64,000 bases of DNA, taken from assembly GCF_045866565.1 (NCBI RefSeq), contig NZ_BAAFZV010000002.1, forward strand, positions 992,001-1,056,000. Reading direction: 5' to 3'. The stretch comes from Cognatilysobacter claricitrinus (lineage in GTDB: Bacteria > Pseudomonadota > Gammaproteobacteria > Xanthomonadales > Xanthomonadaceae). The notes beneath the pieces were generated by a model. The model was given only the letters and a program-made list of their open reading frames with translations. It was not told where the DNA came from and ran no database searches. Shown piece after piece: positions 1 through 9,071 of this stretch; the stretch's first letter is position 1, and every line of letters begins with the position of its first letter. The translations under genes were made by a program, and so were the position numbers.

Positions 1-41
1 GTTCTGTCCACCGCGGCAACGCCGCCGACAGGACGATCCCC

Positions 42-614
42 ATGAAGCTGCTCCATCTCGACTCCAGCGCCCTTGGCGCCAATTCCGTGACCCGCGAGCT
101 GACGGCGGCGATCGTCGACCAGCAGTTGCGCCTGCAACCGGCCACGGAGGTGGTCCGCCGCGACCTCGACACGGACGCCCTGCCGCATCTCTCGGCGTCG
201 ACCTTCGCCAGCACGGACGCCGGCGCGCAGTCGGCGGCCGTGCTGGACGAGTTCCTCGCCGCGGACACCGTGGTGATCGGCGCGCCGATGTACAACTTCT
301 CCATCCCGTCGACGCTGAAGGCGTGGATCGACCGGATCAGCGTCGCCGGTAAGACGTTCCGCTACGGCGCGAACGGCCCGGAAGGCCTCGTGCACGGCAA
401 GAGCGTGATCGTCGCGATCGCGTCGGGCGGCGCGCACGCCGGCCAGCCGACCGATTTCGTCGAGCCCTACCTGCGCCAGCTGTTCGGTTTCCTCGGCGTG
501 CGCGACCTACGTTTCGTGCGGGCCGATGGCATCGCCCTGTCGCCCGAGCACCGCCGCGCCGCGATCGATGCCGCGATCGGTTCGCTCGACGTCGAACTGC
601 CGCGCGCCGCATGA
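42..614 (+). CDS. azoR: FMN-dependent NADH:quinone oxidoreductase / azoreductase AzoR
   Basis: 190-residue flavodoxin-fold protein of the AzoR family, cytosolic enzymes that use FMN and NAD(P)H for two-electron reduction of quinones and azo compounds. The N-terminus MKLLHLDSSALGANSVTREL is the family's first strand and phosphate-binding loop (S-x-N-S). Around residues 82-92, APMYNFSIPSTLKAW is the classic FMN/substrate segment, and IASGGAH follows at about 126. Length is close to the usual 195-210. An AGGA ribosome site lies 5 bases before the ATG. It stands alone and converges on serS across a hairpin. Substrate preference cannot be read from sequence. Confidence 0.93.
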   Translation: MKLLHLDSSALGANSVTRELTAAIVDQQLRLQPATEVVRRDLDTDALPHLSASTFASTDAGAQSAAVLDEFLAADTVVIGAPMYNFSIPSTLKAWIDRISVAGKTFRYGANGPEGLVHGKSVIVAIASGGAHAGQPTDFVEPYLRQLFGFLGVRDLRFVRADGIALSPEHRRAAIDAAIGSLDVELPRAA

Positions 615-628
615 GGCGCTGAAACGAA

Positions 629-659
629 ACGGGCCCGACGCGTGGCGCGACGGGCCCGT
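629..659. terminator. bidirectional hairpin between azoR and serS
   Basis: A perfect 9-bp stem ACGGGCCCG / CGGGCCCGT (629-637 and 651-659) with a 13-base loop lies between the convergent azoR and serS stops. Only short A or T tracts flank it, so it is a plausible but not textbook rho-independent terminator. Confidence 0.55.
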
Positions 660-680
660 CGATGTCGCGACCGACGCAGA

Positions 681-1961
681 TCAGCGCAGGACGTCGACCC
701 CGCCCATGTACGGACGCAGCGCCTCCGGCACGACGATGCTGCCGTCGGCCTGCTGATAGTTCTCCATCACCGCGATCATCGCGCGGCCGACGGCGACGCC
801 GGAGCCGTTGAGCGTGTGCACCGGCTCCGGCTTGCCCGTCGCCGGGTTGCGCCAGCGCGCCTGCATGCGGCGCGCCTGGAAGGCATCGCAGTTCGAGCAG
901 GACGAAATCTCGCGATACGTGTTCTGCGACGGCAGCCAGACCTCGAGGTCGTAGGTTTTCGACGCGGAGAAGCCCATGTCGCCCGTGCACAGCAGCATGC
1001 GGCGATACGGCAGGCCGAGACGCTCCAGCACGACTTCCGCCGCGCGCGTCATGCGCTCGTGTTCGACTTCGCTCTCAGCAGGACGCGCGATCGACACGAG
1101 TTCGACCTTCTCGAACTGGTGCTGGCGGATCATGCCGCGGGTGTCGCGGCCGTGGCTTCCGGCTTCCGCGCGGAAGCACATCGAATGCGCGGTCATGCGC
1201 ATCGGCAGCTGCGCGTCCTCGACGATCTCGTCGCGCACGATGTTGGTGAGCGGCACTTCCGACGTCGGGATCAAATAGCGCTTCGACTCGCCGACCGCCG
1301 TGGTGAACAGGTCGTCCTCGAACTTGGGCAACTGCCCGGTGCCGCGCATCGAATCGGCGTTGACGATGACCGGCACGTTGACTTCGAGATAGCCGTGCTC
1401 GCCGGTGTGCAGGTCGAGCATGAACTGGGCGAGCGCGCGATGCAGGCGCGCAAGACCGCCGCGCAGCACGGTGAAGCGGGCGCCCGAGAGCTTCGCGGCG
1501 GTGTCGCCATCGAGCCAGCCGTTGCGCGCGCCGAGTTCGACGTGGTCGAGGACGGCGAAATCGAACGTCCGCGGCGTGCCCCAGCGGGCCTGTTCCACGT
1601 TCGCGGTTTCGTCGCTGCCGGGCGGCACTGTTTCGTGCGGCAGATTCGGAATGCCCAGCGCGAGCGATTCCATTTCCTCGCGTATGGCTTCCAGGCGCGC
1701 CTCGCTCGCCTTCAGCTCGTCGGCGATGCCCGCCACTTCCGCCATCAGTGGCGCGACGTCCTCGCCCTTCGCTTTCGCCTGTCCGATCGCCTTGCTGCGC
1801 GTGTTGCGCAGGTTCTGCAGCTCCTGCGTGCGCGTCTGGATCTGCTTGCGCTCGGATTCGAGCGCCTCGAGCGCAGACGCGTCGAGCGCATAACCGCGCG
1901 TGGCGGCAAGGCGTTCGGCGACTTCGGCGGGGCGCTGGCGCAACAGGACCGGATCGAGCAT
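681..1961 (-). CDS. serS: Seryl-tRNA synthetase
   Basis: 426-residue class II aminoacyl-tRNA synthetase that charges tRNA-Ser in the cytosol; length matches the family. It begins MLDPVLLRQRPAEVAERL. A long charged helical arm at about residues 30-105 is the coiled coil that grips the tRNA-Ser variable arm. The catalytic core follows, with TSEVPLTN near 230, motif 2 around FRAEAGSHGRDTRGM, and a C-terminal motif 3 region LNGSGVAVGRAMIAVMENYQ. It is monocistronic here: convergent with azoR and divergent from the TonB-like gene. Confidence 0.98.
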   Translation of the reverse strand: MLDPVLLRQRPAEVAERLAATRGYALDASALEALESERKQIQTRTQELQNLRNTRSKAIGQAKAKGEDVAPLMAEVAGIADELKASEARLEAIREEMESLALGIPNLPHETVPPGSDETANVEQARWGTPRTFDFAVLDHVELGARNGWLDGDTAAKLSGARFTVLRGGLARLHRALAQFMLDLHTGEHGYLEVNVPVIVNADSMRGTGQLPKFEDDLFTTAVGESKRYLIPTSEVPLTNIVRDEIVEDAQLPMRMTAHSMCFRAEAGSHGRDTRGMIRQHQFEKVELVSIARPAESEVEHERMTRAAEVVLERLGLPYRRMLLCTGDMGFSASKTYDLEVWLPSQNTYREISSCSNCDAFQARRMQARWRNPATGKPEPVHTLNGSGVAVGRAMIAVMENYQQADGSIVVPEALRPYMGGVDVLR

Positions 1962-2061
1962 GGGAGCGTTCGTCGAGCGGGAAAGGCGGCATTATCACCG
2001 CACCGCGCGGTCGATGCGCCCCTTCCCGGCGCGTTAACGGCCCTGCGGCCAGCATCTCCCG

Positions 2062-2712
2062 ATGGATACGACACGCATGGCGACTTCCCCCGCGCCGTCC
2101 GGTGAAGGCCCCGGACGCCGACCCTTCCGCTTCGATCGCAGGCTCGCGTTGCGGATCGCGCTGGCGTTCGTCGCTGGCCTGGTCCTGTTCGCACTCGCGA
2201 TCCGGCATTCGAACCGCACCGATTTCTACCGCGCCGGCGAAGTGCCTCCGTCCACCGCGGAACCGGGCTACACGCCGCTGCCCGCGCCGATGGCGGGCGA
2301 CGACGGCTCCGGTATCGGCACGCTGACGCCGCCTCCGCCCGCGGCCGTTCCGGATACGCCGGCCTCGCGCCCGGAGCCGGTGCCCGTGCCCGAAACCGCC
2401 CCCACACCAGCGCCTCGACAGGCGGCAGTCGCCGATCGCAAGGCGCGCCCGCTGCCCGGCCAGACGCCGCCGCCGGAGTACCCGCTTCGTGCGCTGCGCG
2501 AGGGCCAGACCGGCACCGCGCTGGTGCTGGTGCACATCGGCCCCGACGGCGTGCCGACGGCGACCGAGCTAGCGCAGTCGAGCGGCTCGCGCGATCTCGA
2601 CCGCGCTGCGTTGCAGGGCGTGCGTCGCTGGCGTTTCGAGCCGGCAGTCGCCGACGGTCACCCGACCGTGGGCGACGTCGTCGTGCCGATCGACTTCAAG
2701 CTGTCGGACTGA
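2062..2712 (+). CDS. TonB-family energy transducer-like protein
   Basis: 216 residues in the order expected for TonB. There is a short cytoplasmic stretch, then one membrane helix at about 28-48 (LALRIALAFVAGLVLFALAI). A Pro-rich periplasmic spacer (PPPPAAVPDTPASRPEPVP) spans about 65-125, and the C-terminal TonB fold starts at PPPEYPLRALREGQTG and ends RRWRFEPA...VPIDFKLSD. TonB proteins pass proton-motive energy from ExbBD to outer-membrane receptors; exbBD-like genes lie at 45 kb, but no receptor is nearby. An ATG at 2077 is an equally possible start, since neither has a clear ribosome site. The last 17 bases overlap the convergent aroA end. Confidence 0.8.
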   Translation: MDTTRMATSPAPSGEGPGRRPFRFDRRLALRIALAFVAGLVLFALAIRHSNRTDFYRAGEVPPSTAEPGYTPLPAPMAGDDGSGIGTLTPPPPAAVPDTPASRPEPVPVPETAPTPAPRQAAVADRKARPLPGQTPPPEYPLRALREGQTGTALVLVHIGPDGVPTATELAQSSGSRDLDRAALQGVRRWRFEPAVADGHPTVGDVVVPIDFKLSD

Positions 2713-4012
2713 GCGCCGCGATGCGCAGGCCGGCGTCGCCGGCCAGTTCAACGAAGCCCGGGAACGACGTCGCCACATTCGCGACGTCACGGATGCGCAC
2801 GTCGGCATCGGCGCGTTGCGCGAGCACCGCGAGGCTCATCGCGATGCGGTGATCGCCGAGGCTGTCGGCATCACCGCCGCGTAAATCGCCACCTTCGATG
2901 AGCGCACCGTCCGGTCGCTCGTCGACGTTGATGCCGAGCGCACGCAGACCGGCAGACATCGCGGCGATGCGGTCGGACTCCTTAAGGCGCAGCTCCGCGG
3001 CGCCGCTCACCGTGGTCGGCCCGTCGGCGCACGCGGCAGCGGCGAACAGGGCCGGGAATTCGTCGATCATGTCCGGCACGAGCGCGGGCGGCACGTCGAT
3101 GCCGCGCAGCGCAGCAGACCGAACGCGCAGATCCGCGACCGGCTCGCCACCCTGCTCGCGCATGGATTCGATCGCCACGTCCGCACCCATCAGTCGTAGC
3201 GCATCCAGCAGGCCGGTGCGGCGCGGATTCATGCCGACCGCTTCGATCCGCAGGTCGGAGCCAGGAACGATAGTCGCCGCAACGATGAAGAACGCCGCGG
3301 ACGAGAAATCCGCCGGCACGTCGACGTCGGTTGCACGCAAGATCGGGCGACCGGTGATCGTCGCCTCGCACGGCGCGAAATCGATGTCCGCGCCGAATGC
3401 GCGAAGCATGCGTTCGGTGTAGTCGCGGGTCGGATGCGGCTCGACGACGCGGGTTCGGCCCTGCGCATACAGCGCCGCGAGCAGCACCGCGGACTTCACC
3501 TGCGCGCTCGCCACCGGCGACGCGTAATCGATGCCGTGCAGCGTGGCGGACCCGCGGATGCGCAGCGGCGGCAGGCCGCCGTCGGCGGTGTCGATTCGCG
3601 CGCCCATCTCTGAAAGCGGGTCGGTGACGCGGCGCATCGGGCGCTTCGACAACGATTCGTCGCCGACCAGCACGCTATCGAAGCGTTGACCTGCGAGCAG
3701 GCCGGCGAGCAGACGCATTCCCGTGCCGGCGTTGCCACAGTCGAGCGGCGCATCCGCCGCGCGCAGACCATCGAGTCCCACGCCGTGGACGACGCGTTCG
3801 CTCGGTGCCGGTGCGTCGATGCGTACGCCCAACTGCGCGAACACGCGCGCCGTCGCACGGGTGTCTTCGCCTTCGAGGAACCCGGTGATGCGGCTGGTGC
3901 CCTCGGCGATCGCCGCGAACATGACGGCGCGATGCGAGATCGACTTGTCGCCGGGCACGCGGATCCGACCGCGAAGCGGCGCACCTGCCGACGCGATCCA
4001 GTCGAGACTCAC
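2696..4012 (-). CDS. aroA: 3-phosphoshikimate 1-carboxyvinyltransferase (EPSP synthase)
   Basis: 438 residues from a GTG start that shares GTGA with the hisC stop; an open frame continues upstream but only as hisC shadow. It condenses shikimate-3-phosphate with PEP in the cytosolic chorismate pathway. Visible motifs are RVPGDKSISHRAV (residues 18-30, catalytic K23), CGNAGTGMR (about 92-100), VPDMIDEFPAL and LKESDRIAAM. It is last in the serC-pheA-hisC-aroA operon. Its stop lies inside the 3' end of the opposite-strand TonB-like gene, a 17-base tail-to-tail overlap. Confidence 0.98.
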   Translation of the reverse strand: MSLDWIASAGAPLRGRIRVPGDKSISHRAVMFAAIAEGTSRITGFLEGEDTRATARVFAQLGVRIDAPAPSERVVHGVGLDGLRAADAPLDCGNAGTGMRLLAGLLAGQRFDSVLVGDESLSKRPMRRVTDPLSEMGARIDTADGGLPPLRIRGSATLHGIDYASPVASAQVKSAVLLAALYAQGRTRVVEPHPTRDYTERMLRAFGADIDFAPCEATITGRPILRATDVDVPADFSSAAFFIVAATIVPGSDLRIEAVGMNPRRTGLLDALRLMGADVAIESMREQGGEPVADLRVRSAALRGIDVPPALVPDMIDEFPALFAAAACADGPTTVSGAAELRLKESDRIAAMSAGLRALGINVDERPDGALIEGGDLRGGDADSLGDHRIAMSLAVLAQRADADVRIRDVANVATSFPGFVELAGDAGLRIAALSPTA

Positions 4013-5136
4013 GACAGCACCTCGTCCAGCGCCTGCAACAGGCGACGGTTCTCCTCGGTGGTGCCGACGGTGATGCGTGTGTAGGCCGGAAGGCCGTAGC
4101 CACCCATCGGACGCAATACGACGCCGCGGTCGAGAAGTGCCGCCTCGACGGCCGCCGTTCGCTCGCCGAGATGCGCGAGAACGAAATTCGTCTGCGACGG
4201 CAGCGCACGGATTCCGCGTGCCTCGAGCGCAGTCGCCAGGGCAGCGCGCTCGTCGCTGTTGCGGCTGCGCGACCACGCGAGATGCTCGACATCGGCGAGT
4301 GCGGCTTCGCACGCCGCGAGTGCAACGGAATTCACATTGAAACTTTCGCGGACGCGCTCCATCACCGCGACCAGCCCGTCCGCGGCGATCGCATAGCCGC
4401 AGCGCAATCCGGCAAGTGCGTAGGCCTTGCTGAACGTGCGGGTGACGATGACGTTGCCACGGCCGTGCGCGACCGACAGCGCGCTCGCGTAATCCGGCGC
4501 GTCGGCCATCTCGGCGTAGGCCTCGTCTACGACGACGATGACATCGGACGGCACCGCGTCGAGGAAACGTGCGAGCGTCGATGCATCCAGCCACGTCCCG
4601 GTCGGATTGTTCGGGTTCGCGATGTAGACAAGCCTGGTCGACGGAGTGATGGCCGCGAGCAGCGCATCGACGTCGTGACCGAGCGGCATCGCCGCATCGT
4701 CCGCCAGCGCCGGCGCGACACGCGCGTTCGCGCCGGCCGCACGCGTCGCAAGCGCGAACACTGCGAAGCCGTACTGCGGGAGTACGACGTCGTCGCCCTG
4801 CCCGGCGAATACCTGCGCGAACTGCATCAGCAGTTCATGCGAACCATTGCCCAGCAGGATTCGCGACGGCTCGACGCCATGCACGCGCGCGAGCGCGGTC
4901 TTCAGCGAAGCGCCGCGCGGGTCGGGATAGCGGTGCATCAGGTGAAGCGCGTCGAGCACCGCGGCCCGGGCGTGCGGCGACGGGCCGTACGGGTTCTCGT
5001 TCGACCCGAGCTCGACCAGCCACGGCGATCGCGCGCGCATCGCCACGACATCGTGTCCCGGGTCGTAGGCCTTGAGCGCGCGTATGCCGGCGGTCGCCCG
5101 CGATGCGAACCAGGCTTCGTCGTAGGTCGGCGTCAT
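4009..5136 (-). CDS. hisC: Histidinol-phosphate / aromatic aminotransferase
   Basis: 375-residue class I/II PLP aminotransferase. GSNENPYGPSP near residue 45, IANPNNPTGTW at 172-182 and TRTFSKAYALAGLRCGYA (PLP lysine K237) identify the HisC group. HisC makes histidinol phosphate, and many members also act on phenylpyruvate or prephenate-derived oxoacids. Sitting directly after pheA, it may supply the phenylalanine or tyrosine transamination step rather than, or as well as, histidine synthesis; that is inference from context. The ATG shares ATGA with the pheA stop, and GTGA links it to aroA. Confidence 0.9.
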   Translation of the reverse strand: MTPTYDEAWFASRATAGIRALKAYDPGHDVVAMRARSPWLVELGSNENPYGPSPHARAAVLDALHLMHRYPDPRGASLKTALARVHGVEPSRILLGNGSHELLMQFAQVFAGQGDDVVLPQYGFAVFALATRAAGANARVAPALADDAAMPLGHDVDALLAAITPSTRLVYIANPNNPTGTWLDASTLARFLDAVPSDVIVVVDEAYAEMADAPDYASALSVAHGRGNVIVTRTFSKAYALAGLRCGYAIAADGLVAVMERVRESFNVNSVALAACEAALADVEHLAWSRSRNSDERAALATALEARGIRALPSQTNFVLAHLGERTAAVEAALLDRGVVLRPMGGYGLPAYTRITVGTTEENRRLLQALDEVLS

Positions 5137-6224
5137 CCGATCGCCACCGGGTATGAGCCGAGTACGCGAACCTCCTGCGCGAACTCGCCGAGACCCGACA
5201 ACGCCTGCTCCATCGCCGGCTGGTCGACGTGGCCGTCGATATCGATGAAGAACGCGTACTGCCACGGCTGTGCGTGGCCGGGACGCGACTCGATGCGCGT
5301 CATGCTGAGCCCGTTGCGCGCGAACGGTTCGAGCACCTTGTAGAGCGCACCCGGCTGATCCTTGATGAAGACCAGCAGCGACGTACGGTCGTTGCCCGAC
5401 GGCGTGAACAGTTCGCGGCCCAGCACGAGGAAGCGCGTCGTGTTGTCGGGGCGATCCTCGATCGGACCTTGCACCACCTTCAGCCCGTACACCGACGCGG
5501 CGCTGATGCCCGCGATGGCCGCGGCGTCGTCCGCATTGCGCGCGCGACGCGCGGCGTCCGCATTGCTGGGGACGGGAACCATCTCCACGCCCGGCAGGTG
5601 CGTGCGCAACCACGCGCGGCATTGCGCGAACGACTGCGGATGCGAATAGACGCGCTCGATGTCCTCGATGCGGCCGGTGCGCGACAGCAGGTGCTGGTGC
5701 ACGCGCAGCTCGACTTCACCACAGATGCGTACATCGGACGACAGGAACATGTCGAGCGTCGACTGGATCGTGCCCTGCGTGGAGTTCTCGACGGGAACGA
5801 CGCCGAAATCGGCATTGCCGGCGGCGACTTCCTGGAACACTTCCTCGATGCTCGCGAGTGGCAGCGAGCGCACCGAATGGCCGAAGTGCTTCAGCGCGGC
5901 CTGCTGCGTGTGCGTGCCTTCAGGCCCGAGATAGCCGACCTTGAGTGGCTCCTGCTGCGCAAGGCAGGCGGACATGATTTCGCGGAACACGCGCACCAGC
6001 ACCGCGTTGTCCAGCGGGCCTTCGTTGCGATCGACGACGCGGCGAAGCACCTGCGATTCGCGTTCCGGTCGGTAGTAATCGACCGCTCGCGCCAGCTCGC
6101 CCTTGGCGCGACCGACCTGCGCGGCGAACTGCGCGCGTTCGCTGATCAGCGACTGGATCTCGCGATCGATCCCGTCGATGCGTTCCCGCAGCCGCGCGAG
6201 TTCCTCCGCCGACCCCGCGCTCAT
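5133..6224 (-). CDS. pheA: Bifunctional chorismate mutase / prephenate dehydratase
   Basis: 363-residue fusion: chorismate mutase at 1-90 (RLRERIDGIDREIQSLISER), prephenate dehydratase from about 94 (VGYLGPEGTHTQQAA, VPVENSTQGTI, DDAAAIAG, DNTTRFLVLGR) and a C-terminal ACT domain from about 285 (LLVFIKDQPGALYKVLEPFA, then ESRPGHAQPWQYAFFID). It converts chorismate to phenylpyruvate. The ESRP segment is the known phenylalanine-binding part of PheA ACT domains, so feedback inhibition is expected. The start is coupled to the serC stop by ATGA. Confidence 0.97.
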   Translation of the reverse strand: MSAGSAEELARLRERIDGIDREIQSLISERAQFAAQVGRAKGELARAVDYYRPERESQVLRRVVDRNEGPLDNAVLVRVFREIMSACLAQQEPLKVGYLGPEGTHTQQAALKHFGHSVRSLPLASIEEVFQEVAAGNADFGVVPVENSTQGTIQSTLDMFLSSDVRICGEVELRVHQHLLSRTGRIEDIERVYSHPQSFAQCRAWLRTHLPGVEMVPVPSNADAARRARNADDAAAIAGISAASVYGLKVVQGPIEDRPDNTTRFLVLGRELFTPSGNDRTSLLVFIKDQPGALYKVLEPFARNGLSMTRIESRPGHAQPWQYAFFIDIDGHVDQPAMEQALSGLGEFAQEVRVLGSYPVAIG

Positions 6225-7306
6225 CCGTGTCGCCTCCGGAAGTCGTCCATGAACTCGACCAGCGCGGCGACGCCGGCTTCCGGCATCGCGTTGTAAATCG
6301 ACGCACGCATGCCGCCCAGCGCGCGATGGCCCTTCAGGCCGATCAAGCCGGCCTTCACCGATTCGGCGAGGAACGGCTTGTCGAGCGCTTCGTCGTGCAG
6401 GAAGAAGGGCACGTTCATACGCGAACGCACGGCGGTCGCGACCTCGTTTCGATAGAAGCCGCTCGAGCCGTCGATCGCGTCGTACAGCGCCTTCGACTTG
6501 CGCGCATTGCGACGCGCGAATTCCTCGACGCCGCCTTCGTTGAGCATCCACTTGAACACGAGGCCGGCGAGGTACCAGTTCCACGTCGGCGGCGTGTTGA
6601 GCATCGACTCGCCCTTGACGTGCGAGCGGTAGTCGAAGATGTCGGCGCGCGGCTGGCCGGCGCGTTCAAGCAGATCTCGACGGATGATGACCACGGTGAC
6701 GCCCACCGGGCCAAGGTTCTTCTGCGCGCCGGCGTAGATCACGCCGAACTTCGAGACGTCGAGCGGTTCGGACGCGATGTTCGAGCTGAAATCCGCCACG
6801 AGCGGCACGTTGCCGACATCCGGCACGTCGCGGAATTCGACGCCGTGGATGGTTTCGTTCGCGGTGATGTGCACGTAGGCGGCGTCGGGCGACAGCTTCC
6901 AGTCGCCACGCGGCGGGATGTCGCGGAAGCCGCCGGCCTCGCTGGTCGCGGCGACATGCGCGTCGACGTACGGCTTGGCCTGCTTGATCGCGGTCTTGCC
7001 CCAGTGGCCGCTGACCACGTAGTCGGCGCGCTGGCCGGGCGTCGCGATGTTGAGCGGCACCAGCGCCTGCGCGGTGGTCGCACCGCCGGCGAGGAACAGG
7101 ATCGCGTAGTCGTCGGAGATCGACATCAGGCGGCGCAGGTCGGCCTCGGCCTCGGCCGCCACGCCCATGAACTCGGGACCGCGATGGCTGAGCTCGACGA
7201 TGGACGCGCCGACGCCGCGCCAGTCCAGCAACTCGTCGCGCGCCTGCTCGAGGACGGCTTCCGGGAGGGTGGCGGGACCGGCACTGAAGTTGAAGACGCG
7301 CGACAT
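6221..7306 (-). CDS. serC: Phosphoserine aminotransferase
   Basis: 361-residue PLP enzyme making phosphoserine (serine route) and phosphohydroxythreonine (vitamin B6 route). Family marks are FNFSAGPATLP at the N-terminus, FLAGGATTAQ at 71-80, ADFSSNI near 171 and the Schiff-base lysine K196 in YAGAQKNLGPVG. It is the first gene of the serC-pheA-hisC-aroA operon. The start is the ATG opening MSRVFNFSAG; the 80 extra upstream bases of open frame show no family sequence. Confidence 0.98.
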   Translation of the reverse strand: MSRVFNFSAGPATLPEAVLEQARDELLDWRGVGASIVELSHRGPEFMGVAAEAEADLRRLMSISDDYAILFLAGGATTAQALVPLNIATPGQRADYVVSGHWGKTAIKQAKPYVDAHVAATSEAGGFRDIPPRGDWKLSPDAAYVHITANETIHGVEFRDVPDVGNVPLVADFSSNIASEPLDVSKFGVIYAGAQKNLGPVGVTVVIIRRDLLERAGQPRADIFDYRSHVKGESMLNTPPTWNWYLAGLVFKWMLNEGGVEEFARRNARKSKALYDAIDGSSGFYRNEVATAVRSRMNVPFFLHDEALDKPFLAESVKAGLIGLKGHRALGGMRASIYNAMPEAGVAALVEFMDDFRRRHG

Positions 7307-7425
7307 GGGGCACCTGCGATCGGGGTGAAGGCCGAGTATGCCGCAGCGCAGCACGGCAAGCGGCCGCCCCTGCATCTTTTTCATCATGACGCTCGTCTAA
7401 TCGGTTATCGACCCGGGAGAGCCCC

Positions 7426-8397
7426 ATGTCCCTGCACGACGTCCTGCGCATTCCCGCCCGCGACATCACCGACGAACCCGTCTATCGCGACCGGCGACGC
7501 ATCGTCGCCGCGCTGGCCGCATCCGGGGCGCTCGGGCTTTCCGGCTGCGCCAAGGCGGACCCTCCGGCAGCGCCCGCCACGGCGAAGATCGACCCCGCCC
7601 GCATGCGCGCCGGTTTCAGCACGAACGAAACGCGCACGACCTACCAGGACATCACGACCTACAACAACTTCTACGAGTTCGGCACCGGCAAGGCCGATCC
7701 GTCGAACGCAGCGCGCACGCTGCGCACGCGGCCGTGGACAGTGGCGGTCGGCGGCCAGTGCGCGAAGCCGGGCCGCATCGCGATCGACGACCTGCTCAAG
7801 GGCCTGACACCCGAGGAACGCGTGTACCGGCATCGCTGCGTCGAAGGCTGGTCGATGGTGATTCCGTGGCTGGGCGTGCCCCTGGCCAGCGTGTTGAAGC
7901 GTTTCGAGCCGACGTCCAAAGCGAAGTTCGTCGCGTTCACCACGCTTGCCGACCCGAAGCAGATGCCCGGCATGTCGTATCCCTCGCTCGACTGGCCGTA
8001 CCGCGAAGGCCTGCGCATCGACGAAGCCATGAATCCGCTGGCACTGCTCGCCACCGGCATCTACGGCAAGCCGTTGCTGCAGCAGAACGGCGCGCCGCTG
8101 CGACTCGTTCTGCCCTGGAAGTACGGCTTCAAGTCGATCAAGTCGATCGTCGCGATCACCTTCGTCGAGCACATGCCGTTTACGAGCTGGAACGACCAGG
8201 CATCCGACGAATACGGCTTCTTCTCAAACGTCAATCCGGCGGTCGATCACCCTCGCTGGAGCCAGAAGACCGAACGCCGCATTGCCGGGACCGGCAGCAA
8301 GCTCTTCGCCGACCGCATCCCGACCAGGCTGTTCAACGGCTATGCGGAACAGGTCGGATCCATGTATGCGGGCCTCGACCTGAGGAAATGGTTCTGA
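7426..8397 (+). CDS. msrP: Protein-methionine-sulfoxide reductase, molybdopterin catalytic subunit MsrP
   Basis: 323-residue periplasmic sulfite-oxidase-fold enzyme that reduces methionine sulfoxide in envelope proteins. The N-terminus carries a twin-arginine run (DRRRIVAALAASGALGLSG, arginines 23-25) for Tat export of the folded molybdoprotein. The Mo ligand is C138 in HRCVEGWSMVIPW. Length and the paired msrQ match the MsrPQ system, in which MsrQ delivers electrons through the membrane. GGGAGAG precedes the ATG. Its last 10 bases overlap msrQ. Confidence 0.96.
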   Translation: MSLHDVLRIPARDITDEPVYRDRRRIVAALAASGALGLSGCAKADPPAAPATAKIDPARMRAGFSTNETRTTYQDITTYNNFYEFGTGKADPSNAARTLRTRPWTVAVGGQCAKPGRIAIDDLLKGLTPEERVYRHRCVEGWSMVIPWLGVPLASVLKRFEPTSKAKFVAFTTLADPKQMPGMSYPSLDWPYREGLRIDEAMNPLALLATGIYGKPLLQQNGAPLRLVLPWKYGFKSIKSIVAITFVEHMPFTSWNDQASDEYGFFSNVNPAVDHPRWSQKTERRIAGTGSKLFADRIPTRLFNGYAEQVGSMYAGLDLRKWF

Positions 8398-9071
8398 GCG
8401 CGGCGGTTGCGCGGCCGGTACGTCCGACGCCGGTCCGTCGTCGAAGCGAGCCCGGCGTCGTCATTGCGAAAGCGATCGTGCATGCGCTCGCGCTGCTGCC
8501 CGCGGCGTGGCTGGGCTGGCAGATCCGCAACGAACTCGTGCTTGGAACGGGTGGGCTCGGCGCCGATCCGGTCGCCGCGATCGAGCATTTCCTCGGTCTG
8601 TGGGCGATCCGCTTCCTCATGATCACGCTCGCGGTGACGCCGCTTCGCCAGCTGACCGGCAAGGCCGTGCTGCTGCGCTTCCGTCGCATGCTGGGTCTCT
8701 ACACGTTCTTCTACGCGACGCTGCACTTCGGCGCGTGGATGGTGCTCGACCTGCGACTCGATGCATCGCAGATCGGCGCGGCGATCGCGAAGAAGCCGTT
8801 CATCACAGTCGGCTTCGCAGCGTGGTTGCTACTGGTGCCGCTCGCCGCGACGTCGTTCCAACGCGCGATGCGCTCACTCGGGCGACGCTGGGGGCAACTG
8901 CATCGCGCGATCTACGTGATCGCGGTGCTCGCCGTCCTGCATTTCTGGTGGCTGGTGAAGTCGGACATCCGCGAGCCGGCGTTGTACGCGGCCATCGCCG
9001 CGGTACTGCTCGGCTGGCGCGTATGGAAGCGGTTTCGCCCTAGCCCGCGCCGTACAGCAACAACAGGCTGA
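8388..9071 (+). CDS. msrQ: Protein-methionine-sulfoxide reductase heme-binding membrane subunit MsrQ
   Basis: 227 residues, about six membrane helices, ferric-reductase-like family. The conserved core is FLGLWAIRFLMITLAVTPLR, then LGLYTFFYATLHFGAW (candidate heme histidine), then GQLHRAIYVIAVLAVLHFWW (further heme histidines). MsrQ takes electrons from the quinone pool or flavins to MsrP. The ATG at 8388 lies inside the msrP end, giving translational coupling; no other in-frame ATG precedes the family region. The 3' end overlaps the convergent FHA gene by 32 bases. Confidence 0.95.
   Translation: MVLSAAVARPVRPTPVRRRSEPGVVIAKAIVHALALLPAAWLGWQIRNELVLGTGGLGADPVAAIEHFLGLWAIRFLMITLAVTPLRQLTGKAVLLRFRRMLGLYTFFYATLHFGAWMVLDLRLDASQIGAAIAKKPFITVGFAAWLLLVPLAATSFQRAMRSLGRRWGQLHRAIYVIAVLAVLHFWWLVKSDIREPALYAAIAAVLLGWRVWKRFRPSPRRTATTG

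Noticed and set aside
642..2105. Long rightward open frame (487 residues) opposite serS
   Set aside because: It is an Arg/Ala/His-rich shadow of serS on the minus strand, typical of high-GC DNA, with no domain or ribosome site.
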